From Lichenicoccus sp965276875 (lineage in GTDB: Bacteria; Pseudomonadota; Alphaproteobacteria; Acetobacterales; Acetobacteraceae): a stretch of 64,000 bases of DNA. How positions within the stretch are numbered: position 1 is the first letter of the stretch; the number at the start of each line of letters is the position of its first letter. This document shows positions 44,601 through 50,566 of this stretch, one piece after another. Where the stretch lies: the NCBI RefSeq assembly GCF_965276875.1, contig NZ_OZ255701.1, positions 930,001 to 994,000 of the forward strand, written 5' to 3'. The notes under the pieces are model-generated. The model was not told where the DNA came from, did not search any database, and saw nothing but the letters and a program-made list of their open reading frames with translations. Position numbers and translations under genes: made by a program.

Positions 44601-45871
44601 TCGCCGCGACACTGCCGAGCGCCGCCGTCGGTAACTATGCGGGCCTCGGCATCGGTGCTGCGTCCGGCAATACCTATGACATCACCGGAACGCCGGACCA
44701 GGTCACGGCCGACCTCCACGCGCTCGCCTTCATTCCGTCCGCCTCCAATGGCACGCTCCCTGGCGACTATGCGGCCGTGGTCGTCTCCAGCGGATCGGGC
44801 GCCGCGCTCGTGGACGCGGGGCCCGGCACCGACACGCTGGTCGCCTCGGCCCCCGGTGTCGCGGCCTTCGGCGGCGCCGGCAATGACATGTTGATCGGCA
44901 GCGCCAAAGGCAGCTCCCTGGTCGGCGGCGGTGGTGACAACATCTTCGTCGCCATCGGTGCGGACACCATCAGCGCCGGCACCGGATCGAGCACCGTCTA
45001 CACGGGTGCCGGAAACACCACGGTCTTTGCCAAGGGGCAAACCACGGTGGTCGGCGCCGGCGGCGCAATGAATGTCTATGGGGCAGCGGACAGCACCACC
45101 ACTGTCTTCGGCGGGCAGAGCGGCCTCACCTTCATCGGCGAAGGCACGGCAACCGTGATCGGCGCGGCAGGAGCGAACACGGTGTTCGGCGGCGCCGGCA
45201 AGCTGGCCGCATTCGGCTCTTCGAACTCGTCGGGCACGTTCTGGGGCGGTGCCGCTGGCGGGAACGTCCTCGTGGCAGGCGGCGAAGCCTCGACCCTTGT
45301 CGGGGTCGCGAACAATGACCTTCTGGTTGCGCAGAACGCTGCTCAGGACGTGCTCGTCGCCGGCGCCGGGAGCGAGACCGTCCAAACCTCCGGCTCGATG
45401 GGCAACAACACCTACTTTGCCGGCAGCGGCAACGATACCATGGTTCTCGGCCGCGGCAACGAGACAGTGGTCGGCGGCAGCGGCAACGCGACCATTTTTG
45501 GCGGCGCGGGCAACATGACCCTGTTCGCCGGCACGGGTTCGACGCTCGTGAACGGCAGCGCGTCCGGTGGGGACACCTTCATCGCGTCATCGGGAAACAC
45601 GACGATCTGGGGCGGCCTGGGGGCAGCAAACACATACGATGTTGTCGCGGGCCACGCCGGGGGCACCCTTACCATCGACGACTTCCGCGTCGGCAAGGAC
45701 AAGCTCTCGATCAACGGCTACAGTGCCGCGGATCTCGCTTCCGCACAGTCCGGCGCCGTCTCGACCGCATCCGGCACCGTGCTCACGCTTTCCGACGGCA
45801 CGGGTATCACGCTCCTTGGGCTGGACCATGCCCAGACCACATTGGCGCATTTGTTTGATCCCGGGCGCTGA
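38603..45871 (+). CDS. Giant RTX-type secreted protein with lectin-like head and 12 to 13 Ig-like repeats
   Basis: A 2422-residue protein without a Sec signal. Residues about 15 to 245 look like a bacterial L-type lectin (GTGADGLSFFLLNGD, GWLGLGFDTFGNYSD). A linker domain (to about 390) precedes repeats of 129 to 135 residues, starting near bases 39769, 40138, 40530, 40935, 41337, 41723, 42122, 42521, 42908, 43307, 43708 and 44107, plus a half repeat near 44548. Each carries a DFTNASAWTR-type core, a SGSDVTYT strand and an AALQALTFQP helix-turn. From about 44815 glycine/asparagine-rich RTX repeats (GGAGNDMLIG, AGSGNDTMVLG) bind calcium, and the tail fits type I secretion. It is probably a surface adhesin or matrix protein. 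No type I secretion genes are nearby. Confidence 0.85.
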   Translation: MPQTVTAINITSFGAGSGFDLPAGTSGSPNDAAVTGGNLVLTTAANSQAGIAVYQTPFSAYGSVSFDFTYNSSGGTGADGLSFFLLNGDALTGGANSVTPGGYGGGLGYSDDGRAGITDGWLGLGFDTFGNYSDSDGGQTPATPANQASPNTIGVRGAGSGSSGYAYLDGARFSPGIDGTREVDVTLNDGTGANGTPQETLTVRVSTDGGSTWTTPISNYAINQPVPGSLYFGFAASTGGSTDLHEIKAVKDSQLTFGAVTIMDTTTGATNPATLSAGDNFSYTTSLFNNNTSAITTTLNDAAPPNATNLAWTITDGNSGQVFTGTGPLTAAAVTLAMSSGDTETVTVTGKVAQNASSGNLNHTLTAISAASGANPSQTVSVAIDAGGTTPAITTIDADQATATSDQSTAHPFSGATIYDGDTAGTVTATVTLADPSLGMLSSTGASYDVSTGVLTIVGTPAQAQTALQGVTFTPNADTQEIGTTATSGLSVTVADSNGESSTDSRGSIQVTYADTGATISGLGQSAAAGQSVDPLANTTVTDSNLSAMTVSVTVAGDASGSKGTFSNAGSWTVSTQGSDLVYSRSFAAQTNIGAAVSSAIQGLAFSTPTSNPPGAATVDFTVGTVDDAAMTASAVVPLTVNTPHVGPTGTAGAAQQTTDEQSATPFSTTALSDPDNLGLTLSVTIPGGASGTVGDFTNASAWTRAVSGSDVTYTLHLSAQPNVGAAAQAALQALTFQPAAHVADPGTTTSDLFSVSLQDSMGGTVVVPQALTVVAAADQPSIAVAAPLSTTDAQAAAPFSGTVVSDPDHTAFTLSATIIGGASGSVGDFTNTSGWTRAISGSDVTYTRAFADQPSSGSAATAALQALAFQPTAHVNAAGSTTQADFTVGFTDTVTNESATAPVALNVTAVEDGPTIQVGAVQTATDVAGGAPFTTTTVLDPDVAGMTLSVSFDAAQGDFTNATGWTRAQSGATVTYTKTLAQAADIGGAATAALQALAFQPPAHAALQGTTSDDSFTLTATDSLAATASSPVALQVSNTVDPVIATAGPTQSISDEQAAQPFSAMTVAQPDNTPMTLTVTIPNGASGTVGDFTNASAWTRTVSGSDITYTLQLPPRTNAGAAAQAALQALTFAPAAHVAQPGTVTSDSFGVTLEDASGNVQSLSQPLTVTAAEDQPAIAAVPTSGNDSSPISPFAGTVVSDPDLTSSVLTVTIPGGASGNVGTFTQASSAGWTRTVSGSDLTYTLPLAAPGSGAAATSALQALVFQPADHANLPGSVATVDFGVSFSDAQANTALAQVPLAVTAQETAPAISSLTSVQTSDEQAASPFSATTVTDPDNTGLALSVSFDGRAGDFTNMTGWTRQVSGNTVTYSTALAQAPDAGAAATAALNTLMFRPTAHDATPGTVSSDPFSVSVTDTSGAQAVATIPLSVTSASDALSATAGPAQSTSDEQAAQPFVGMTVAQPDDTPLTLSVTIPGGASGSVGDFTNASAWTRTVSGSDITYTLRLSAQTDAGAAGQMALQSLTFQPAAHVAQPGTVTSDSFGVTVEDGSGNVQSLSQPLAVTSSETAPVLSVARAPNGSDDQTASSPLSGVSVSDPDLTGMTVAVTIPNGASGSVGDFTNASAWTRTVSGGDVTYTLHLPIQANVGAAAQAAFQALTFQPAPFAAAPGTVTNDRFLVSTTDTSGATSTATATLPVTAAYVPPTITAASPAQITDEQAAQPFSKTVVSEPDDIGGTLSVTIPGGASGTVGDFTNASAWTRTVSGSDVTYTLHLSAQPNVGAAAQAALQALTFQPTTHRNVPGTLTKDIFAVRFADNSGGTTTAQTSLSVLAAQDPVIVSSGAGNTSSGNSGGTVSGNATYDVETTTPFPGFTVTDPDNQSVIATVVVAGDASATKGDFTDASAWTRTASGSDLIYTQSFAARPNIGSVVQAALQALTFAPARLDPGATQSVAFSASITPAGGATTQVASTSLAVTGALRPYLDLSVADKNPNDTVTVAATLPSAAVGNYAGLGIGAASGNTYDITGTPDQVTADLHALAFIPSASNGTLPGDYAAVVVSSGSGAALVDAGPGTDTLVASAPGVAAFGGAGNDMLIGSAKGSSLVGGGGDNIFVAIGADTISAGTGSSTVYTGAGNTTVFAKGQTTVVGAGGAMNVYGAADSTTTVFGGQSGLTFIGEGTATVIGAAGANTVFGGAGKLAAFGSSNSSGTFWGGAAGGNVLVAGGEASTLVGVANNDLLVAQNAAQDVLVAGAGSETVQTSGSMGNNTYFAGSGNDTMVLGRGNETVVGGSGNATIFGGAGNMTLFAGTGSTLVNGSASGGDTFIASSGNTTIWGGLGAANTYDVVAGHAGGTLTIDDFRVGKDKLSINGYSAADLASAQSGAVSTASGTVLTLSDGTGITLLGLDHAQTTLAHLFDPGR
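39769..44640 (+). repeat. Tandem ~400-bp coding repeats with higher-order structure
   Basis: Twelve units of 386 to 405 bases and a half unit lie inside the giant gene. Neighbouring units differ, but unit 4 resembles 7, 5 resembles 8 and 6 resembles 9, an offset of about 1185 bases each time, so a block of three was duplicated. Units 3 and 11 share a nearly identical stretch (about 40655-40825 and 43827-43999). Confidence 0.8.
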
Positions 45872-45991
45872 ACGGGCTATGACCCTGCCAGCACAGGATC
45901 ATGCGAGAGGTGTCACAAAACGGCATCGATCGCGTTATGCCTGCCGGTGTAATCCTGTCATCCGTCATCCGAGGAGCGTTCCGCGTTTTCG
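45872..45991. other. Short non-coding gap after giant adhesin
   Basis: No gene visible. No strong hairpin plus T-tract terminator is seen after the adhesin stop at 45871. The region leads into an acetyltransferase remnant. Confidence 0.35.
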
Positions 45992-46060
45992 TCAGTCCTC
46001 GTCGATCCATCGCTTCATGACGATAGCGGTGGATCACTCAAAGCCAATGCGCTTGTAGAA
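45992..46060 (-). pseudogene. 3' remnant of a GNAT acetyltransferase gene
   Basis: On the minus strand this reads FYKRIGFE, then an in-frame TGA (46034-46036), then STAIVMKRWIDED and stop. It matches the end of the acetyltransferase at 49134 (FYERIGFE, H, STVIVMQRWIDKD) at both protein and DNA level. Only the last 23 codons survive. Together the two copies flank the polymorphic toxin locus in the same orientation. Confidence 0.7.
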
Positions 46061-46362
46061 CGTCGGCCCCGCTGTATGTCCGAATCAGCAGCCTCGCGCA
46101 AGGCCTCCAATCTCAGCCGGGAACCACAAACCACACGCCGCCGGATTCACGGTCAAGGGCGCCGGCAAAGCCGCCCCCTCGCCACCCTGCTAAACAGGAT
46201 ACGCAGCGCATCCAAGACGGTCATTCTCGAAACGAACGAACCTCGGGCGCCAGCCGCACAGCCTAGTCTATGTCTACGCTCACCTCAAAGTTATATACGG
46301 TTGCGCTTGGCCAAGGTGGCACGTCGCGGACGCGGCTGCGCCACGGCCGTTGGCACTCTACT
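46061..46362. other. Gap between acetyltransferase remnant and second immunity gene
   Basis: One open frame of 107 codons crosses this region on the plus strand but has no recognisable motif, poor codon pattern and ends inside the immunity gene on the other strand, so I do not call it. Nothing else is visible. It may contain further decayed sequence. Confidence 0.35.
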
Positions 46363-46872
46363 TCAGAAGCCCAGGCGCTCGCGCGCCTGGCTGAGATAGT
46401 CGACCGAACCAAAAGATTCTCGTAGATCGTGGCGTTGCTTAGGCGTCAGCCGTTTCCAGTCGTAAGCAAGCGCGCACACAAGGGAGTCCCGAGCTTGTTC
46501 ACGATACACTTCGTTTTCATGGTCCAGAGAATCTACTATTGCCTGTAGGATTTCGGCGTCTCCTGTCTGTTGATAGGCCTCCCCGGCGATCTGTAGCGTT
46601 TCGAATTGAAGGTCAAGCTCGTCATCCTCCGGGATACCCTTTAAGAATAGCTTTACCGTTTCGACATAAGGCTTAGCGTCCCAGAACCAACGTACGAGCG
46701 CCCGAAGTACTATGGATGGCAGATCTAGAGCCCAACCGAGAATGTGCAGACCACGATATTGTAAGAAGGTGTCCGTGCTCTCGACCACGAAATCCGCAAC
46801 ACGCTGAAGTTCGCTATCCGGCAAGCCATCTTCGACCCTGGAAAAGATGGCGTCGAGTTCTGCTTCGGTCAT
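46363..46872 (-). CDS. Immunity-like protein, shortened paralogue (HEAT-repeat-like)
   Basis: A 169-residue acidic helical protein from ATG 46872, clearly a copy of the gene at 47056 (same ends: ELDAIFSRVEDG at the start and SVDYLSQARERLGF at the finish). It lacks 18 residues after HILGWA, an in-frame 54-base deletion. The tract is noticeably less GC-rich than the surrounding genome. Its start overlaps, as TGATG, the stop of a duplicated toxin tail. I infer an orphan immunity gene kept after module duplication; function is not proven. Confidence 0.65.
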   Translation of the reverse strand: MTEAELDAIFSRVEDGLPDSELQRVADFVVESTDTFLQYRGLHILGWALDLPSIVLRALVRWFWDAKPYVETVKLFLKGIPEDDELDLQFETLQIAGEAYQQTGDAEILQAIVDSLDHENEVYREQARDSLVCALAYDWKRLTPKQRHDLRESFGSVDYLSQARERLGF

Positions 46873-46955
46873 CAACGCTCTTTCGTAAAGTGCCTTGTAT
46901 GATCCAGAAGACGGCTTGCTTGTCCGAGCCTCGCATCCAAAATGTGACGCTCTTT
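46872..46955 (-). pseudogene. Orphan duplicate of the toxin C-terminal tail
   Basis: In the frame just ahead of the shortened immunity gene the minus strand reads KERHILDARLGQASRLL, then DHTRHFTKER and TGA. The toxin tail at 47616 reads NERATLIAHLAQASRLL, YHTRHFTKERR and TGA. So the copied segment included the toxin end and the immunity gene together. Upstream similarity fades. Confidence 0.65.
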
Positions 46956-47055
46956 GATCGAGACTCAAGAGCCATGCACCGCGCCCGCACTATTCAATAA
47001 ATCTACCAAGTGTAACAAGCAGTGCGCATTTAGGCTTAGTCATTTGCGCCCCATA

Positions 47056-47619
47056 TCAAAAGCCCAGGCGCTCGCGCGCTTGGCTTAAATAGTCGACCGA
47101 ATCGAAAGATACCCGTAGATCGTGGCGTTGCTTGGGCGTCAACCGTTCCCAGTCGGAAGCAATCGCGCATACAAGCGAATCCTGGGCCTGTTCTTGATAA
47201 ACTTCATTTTCGTCGTCAAGAAAGTCCAGGATGGCTTGCAGAATTTCGGCGTCGGCTGTCTGTCGGTAAGCTTCGCCGGCAACCTGTAGCGCACCGAGTT
47301 GAAGGTCACGGCCGTCATCTTCCGGAATACCCTTCAAGAAGGACTTCAAGGTTTCGACATAAGGCTTGGCGTCCTGGAACCAACGTACGAGCGCCCGAAT
47401 CGCTATGAATGGAAGACCTAGATCATCCGTTCGGGTTAAGAAGCTCGCGATGAGAGGTGCGTATTCGCGAGCATGCGCCCAACCGAGAATTTGCAATCCA
47501 CGATATTGCAGACTTGTATCCGTGCTCGTGGCCACAAAATCTGCAACACGCTGAAGTTCACTGTCCGGCACGCCATCTTCGACTCTGGAAAAGATGGCGT
47601 CCAGTTCGGCCTTCGTCAT
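47056..47619 (-). CDS. Immunity-like protein, full-length paralogue (HEAT-repeat-like)
   Basis: A 187-residue acidic, all-helical protein starting MTKAELDAIFSRVEDG at 47619. The regular alternation of helices (HAREYAPLIASFLTR, LPFIAIRALVRWF, AYRQTADAEILQAILDFL, ENEVYQEQAQDSLVC) suggests HEAT-like repeats, common among immunity proteins. Its ATG overlaps the original toxin stop (CGATGA), the usual arrangement of a toxin-immunity pair. It is intact while its toxin is broken. I do not recognise a named immunity family; role inferred from position and fold pattern. Confidence 0.7.
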   Translation of the reverse strand: MTKAELDAIFSRVEDGVPDSELQRVADFVATSTDTSLQYRGLQILGWAHAREYAPLIASFLTRTDDLGLPFIAIRALVRWFQDAKPYVETLKSFLKGIPEDDGRDLQLGALQVAGEAYRQTADAEILQAILDFLDDENEVYQEQAQDSLVCAIASDWERLTPKQRHDLRVSFDSVDYLSQARERLGF

Positions 47620-48952
47620 CGACGCTCTTTCGTAAAATGTCTTGTGTGATACAGAAGACGGCTCGCCTGAGCCAGATGTGCAATTAGCGTAGCACGCTCG
47701 TTATGGTCAAGCAATGGGTAACCGAGGCGGGCTTTGATCCTTCTAATAGTGTTTCGTCAACCCCGCTGGGCATTTTTTACTTCGTCCTCATGGTCATAAG
47801 GCTCATTGTCGCTCGGATTTTCTTTAACAACCTCGCCTTTCTGTTCCCGGCGAACAGCGTCGAGATGGTCCTCATCCAGGTGCTCTCTCAAATTACCTAT
47901 CTTTTGCTGGATGCTCGTTACGTGACTCTCACGCGACTCGCTCGCCTTCTCCTGCGATGGGCTTTCCGAGGTCGCTCTCGTCTGCCGCTTCCCCTGAGCG
48001 CCGGGACTGCCGCCGCGTGTTCCCTTTCCTTCCATGTAGTTCACGAACTCGCCGGCCAGCTTGCCGGCTTCGCCAAATACGGCGGCACCCGTTGCACCCC
48101 CTGCAAGGGCACCCTCAGCGGCACCAATGTCCTCTCCGGCCCGAGCGCCTACGGAGGTGCCGACGCCCGGGAGGACAAGGGAGCCGGCAGCCCCTCGGCG
48201 ACGGCGCCCCCAATGCCGCCGCTCACACTGCCCACTGCCGCTCCGGCGACGCCACCGGCGGCAGCACCTATCGCTGCCCAGTGGTCCGGGTCCACGGGCC
48301 CAACCGCGGAGCGGAACAAGGCGGCATATCCGGGCTGGTGGCCGCCGGAGCCACTGACCTGCGTAGGCGCCTGCACAGCGGAGGTGTCGTGCCGGATGGA
48401 AGCACCTTGTGCCGATTTGCCAGATGCACCGACGGGCGAAGGGTCATCCGCGACGATGCGCGGCGGCATGAGGTCTGTCGTTTCAGTCGGTGGTGCCGCC
48501 GGCAGTGACGGAAAGGTCGATGGCGAACGCGGCGCCTGAGTGCGTGCGGGCCGCATCGCTTTGAGCATTTCCCGGAACGAGGCGTCCTCGGCCGCATTGG
48601 ACGGACCGAACGTTTCCTAAATTGTCCTGGCGATGTTCCGTGCCGCGGTCGCTCTGGGATAATCGCCGAAGCGCGTGCGGGCGCGTCGGGCACCGCTTGG
48701 TACGGCGTTGCCGACGTGATCGGCGCCCGGCCCTGGCGGCAGGGGAGACGGTTGCAGCAAGTGGTTCGGGATGGTGACCTGCAGCGTCACCGGAATCGAG
48801 ACCATGCCCGGCCCGTCAGGCACGTCGAACAGCCCGGACGCGATCGCCTCGTCCAGAGTCGTGTGCTCAATCTCCGCCTGCATCGTGAACGGGATGCTGC
48901 CGTCGCCCAGCGACAAACCTCCCGGCAGGCTCCGTCCCGGCCTCATCCGCAT
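47616..48952 (-). pseudogene. Decayed polymorphic toxin gene (type-28-like C-terminal domain)
   Basis: One frame of about 445 codons can be followed from ATG 48952 (MRMRPGRSLPGGL) to TGA 47616-47618 if three lesions are corrected: TAG at 48617-48619 (after ARNIARTI), a frameshift near 48190-48205, and TGA at 47757-47759 (after DEVKNAQRG). The sequence on both sides of each lesion is continuous in sense: a proline-rich N-part, a glycine-zipper stretch (AAAGGVAGAAVGSVSGGIGG, then GEDIGAAEGALAGG), a charged linker, and a C-terminal domain with KIGNLREHL, EPYDHEDEVKNAQRG and NTIRRIKARLG, resembling the polymorphic toxin type 28 (Ntox28) domain. The final stop overlaps the immunity gene start, which supports the repaired frame. 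Domain name from memory of the family, so moderate. Confidence 0.7.
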
Positions 48953-49133
48953 CTCCTCCGGTGCGGCGGCAATGATGCCATGTCCCTATCTGTTATCGTA
49001 ACGGAGTCGCGGTGCTCGCCACGGCATTCGAGCTGAGCAGCCGGCGGGAGGCGGCTTGGCCTGGCAGGCATCGCGTTTTCTATGTGTGTGCTCGCGCGGA
49101 ACCGGGCCGTACGCACCGCCCGCTTCGTTCTTA
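48953..49133. other. Gap upstream of toxin pseudogene
   Basis: No open frame, RNA gene or clear promoter is visible. It would have carried the toxin promoter. Confidence 0.3.
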
Positions 49134-49597
49134 TCAGTCCTTGTCGATCCATCGCTGCATGACGATCACGGTGGAATGCTCAAAGCCGATGCGCTCGTAG
49201 AAGCTGACCACGTCGGCATTGCTTCGCCGCACAAGCAGCTGCGCCTTTCGCACGCCGCGTTCGCGCAGCCAGGCTTCAGCCGCGCGGATCAGCGCGCGAC
49301 CTATGCCGCGCAAGCGCAGGTTTGGATCGGCAGCGAGATAATAGAGCCATCCTCGATGTCCGTCATGGCCCATCATGACCCTGCCACCAGGTGTCCGCCA
49401 TCGTCTTCCGAGACCAGAACATCCGACGTCGCACCTGACCGCGCAAACCGGAAATCGGCGTACGGATCGTTGTGGCTCACAACCAGGCCGCACGCCTGCC
49501 ATAGAGCGACGACCGCCGCTTCATCGTCGTCCCTGGCGGCGCGAAGCAACAGACGCGTTGCCGGAGCGGCATCGTTATCGCATGCATCGGGGGTCAA
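49134..49597 (-). pseudogene. GNAT acetyltransferase gene split by a frameshift
   Basis: Two overlapping frames join to one acetyltransferase. The upstream part (from ATG 49597) runs LLRAARDDDEAAVVALWQ to DDGGHLVAGS and stops; the downstream part begins VMMGHDGHRGWLYYLAADP and continues NLRLRGIGRALIRAAEAWL to the end FYERIGFEHSTVIVMQRWID. The break is at about 49375-49385, where one base appears lost or gained between VAG and VMMGHDG. Both halves are otherwise well conserved, so a sequencing error or a very recent mutation is possible. Confidence 0.75.
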
Positions 49598-49612
49598 GAT
49601 GGGCCTCTCATC

Positions 49613-50164
49613 CTATTCCGCTGCCGCTTCGGTGGGTTTGCGGAGGCGCTCATTGAGCCGAGCCATCGTGTGGCCATCAACAAACTCGCCACCGCGAAAA
49701 ATATGGGCACGGTGCGTGCCTTCCACTTCAAAGCCGAAGCGCCGGTAAAGCGCCAGTGCGGGCAGGTTATCGACATTCACCGTCAGCTCCAGCCGGCCCA
49801 GTGCCATCCAGTTGTCGGCCAGATCGATCAGTGCTGCCATCAACGTCGTGCCGATACCGCGACCGACCCAGGCATCGTGCACACCAATGCCGATGCCCGC
49901 ACTATGAGCCCGCCGTCCGGTAAACCGCTGCAAGGACGCACTGCCGACCAGCTCTGCATCAACCAACGCCACGAGATGAGGGGTGTTGGGAGCCAGCTTC
50001 TCAATCCGGCTCCTGACCTGCTCCAATGTCGGAAAAGGCGTTTGTGCCGTGCCCCAGCAGTAACCGGGCAGGCTCATCATGGCAGCCAAGGCTTCGGTGT
50101 CGCCTGTTCGAGCGGCGCGCAGTTCAAGGCCAGGCGGCCCTGGTCGCTTGACGATGTCGATCAT
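49613..50164 (-). CDS. GNAT acetyltransferase, YhhY/AaaT-like
   Basis: A 183-residue acetyltransferase from ATG 50164 (MIDIVKRPGPPG). It matches the YhhY layout: PGYCWGTAQTPFPTLEQV, the acetyl-CoA loop VGRGIGTTLMAALIDLADNW, RLELTVNVDNLPALALYRRF, FEVEGTHRAHIFRGGEFVD. YhhY acetylates some hydrophobic amino acids; the same role is plausible. It starts upstream of the frameshifted GNAT gene with a 15-base gap, so the two may have formed one operon. The longer upstream reading is rejected. Confidence 0.85.
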   Translation of the reverse strand: MIDIVKRPGPPGLELRAARTGDTEALAAMMSLPGYCWGTAQTPFPTLEQVRSRIEKLAPNTPHLVALVDAELVGSASLQRFTGRRAHSAGIGIGVHDAWVGRGIGTTLMAALIDLADNWMALGRLELTVNVDNLPALALYRRFGFEVEGTHRAHIFRGGEFVDGHTMARLNERLRKPTEAAAE

Positions 50165-50482
50165 GGTGCTCCTCCATTCGCCGGGCGGAGGGCAATCGCG
50201 ATACCCTGTCACATCCCACACGCTCGTCGTCTGGCCTGATATGCCCCGCGGCTCGTTCGTTGCCAATGCCGTGGCATCCTAGCTGTGATCCTCACGGTCT
50301 CAGCCGGCTCTGTAGAGCTGGCCGGGCTGGCGAATGGGTCCGTCACGACGATTCCGACCAAATTGTAAGCATGGCGCCGCGTGCTTCACGGCGGAAAGGT
50401 TCGGCATGAATCGAAGTATCGAGAGTCATGGTGGCCGGGGCTTGCCGTGCCGTGGGGATCTCCCCTATGAGGCGTTGCGGAT
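50165..50482. other. 318-base gap before tRNA-Val
   Basis: No open frame with coding signal. The tRNA promoter must lie here, but no clean -35/-10 pair is identifiable. No repeat stands out. Confidence 0.35.
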
Positions 50483-50557
50483 GGGTGCGTAGCTCAGCGG
50501 TAGAGCATCGCCTTCACACGGCGGGGGTCACAGGTTCAATCCCTGTCGCACCCACCA
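50483..50557 (+). tRNA. tRNA-Val (anticodon CAC), CCA encoded
   Basis: A complete cloverleaf: acceptor GGGTGCG/CGCACCC, D stem GCTC/GAGC with AGCGGTA loop, anticodon stem TCGCC/GGCGG with loop TTCACAC giving anticodon CAC, T stem ACAGG/CCTGT with TTCAATC loop, discriminator A and encoded CCA. It reads the valine codon GUG. It borders the accessory region on its right; no attachment-site duplicate of its 3' end was noticed nearby. Confidence 0.95.
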
Positions 50558-50566
50558 TCCCGCCCT

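Noticed and set aside
42682..44634. Long alternative frames on both strands within the giant adhesin gene
   Set aside because: They are Arg/Pro-rich shadows produced by the repeats; only the plus frame 38603-45871 has the Ig-like and RTX patterns.
39769..44640. Repeats as a possible CRISPR array
   Set aside because: Unit length is near 400 bases, there are no unique spacers, and the units are codon-periodic parts of one protein.
46076..46399. 107-codon plus-strand open frame
   Set aside because: No motif, no ribosome-binding site and it runs into the immunity gene on the other strand.
47757..47759. TGA in the toxin frame as a selenocysteine codon
   Set aside because: No selenocysteine insertion hairpin or selenoprotein relation is evident, and two other lesions in the same gene show simple decay.
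47703..48539. 278-codon plus-strand frame over the toxin region
   Set aside because: It is antisense to the toxin pseudogene, whose minus-strand text has clear domain sense on both sides of each lesion. The first 40 residues look membrane-like only by composition.
50483..50557. tRNA-Val as an integration site for the accessory region
   Set aside because: No integrase gene and no repeated copy of the tRNA 3' end were noticed between 38 and 50 kb.
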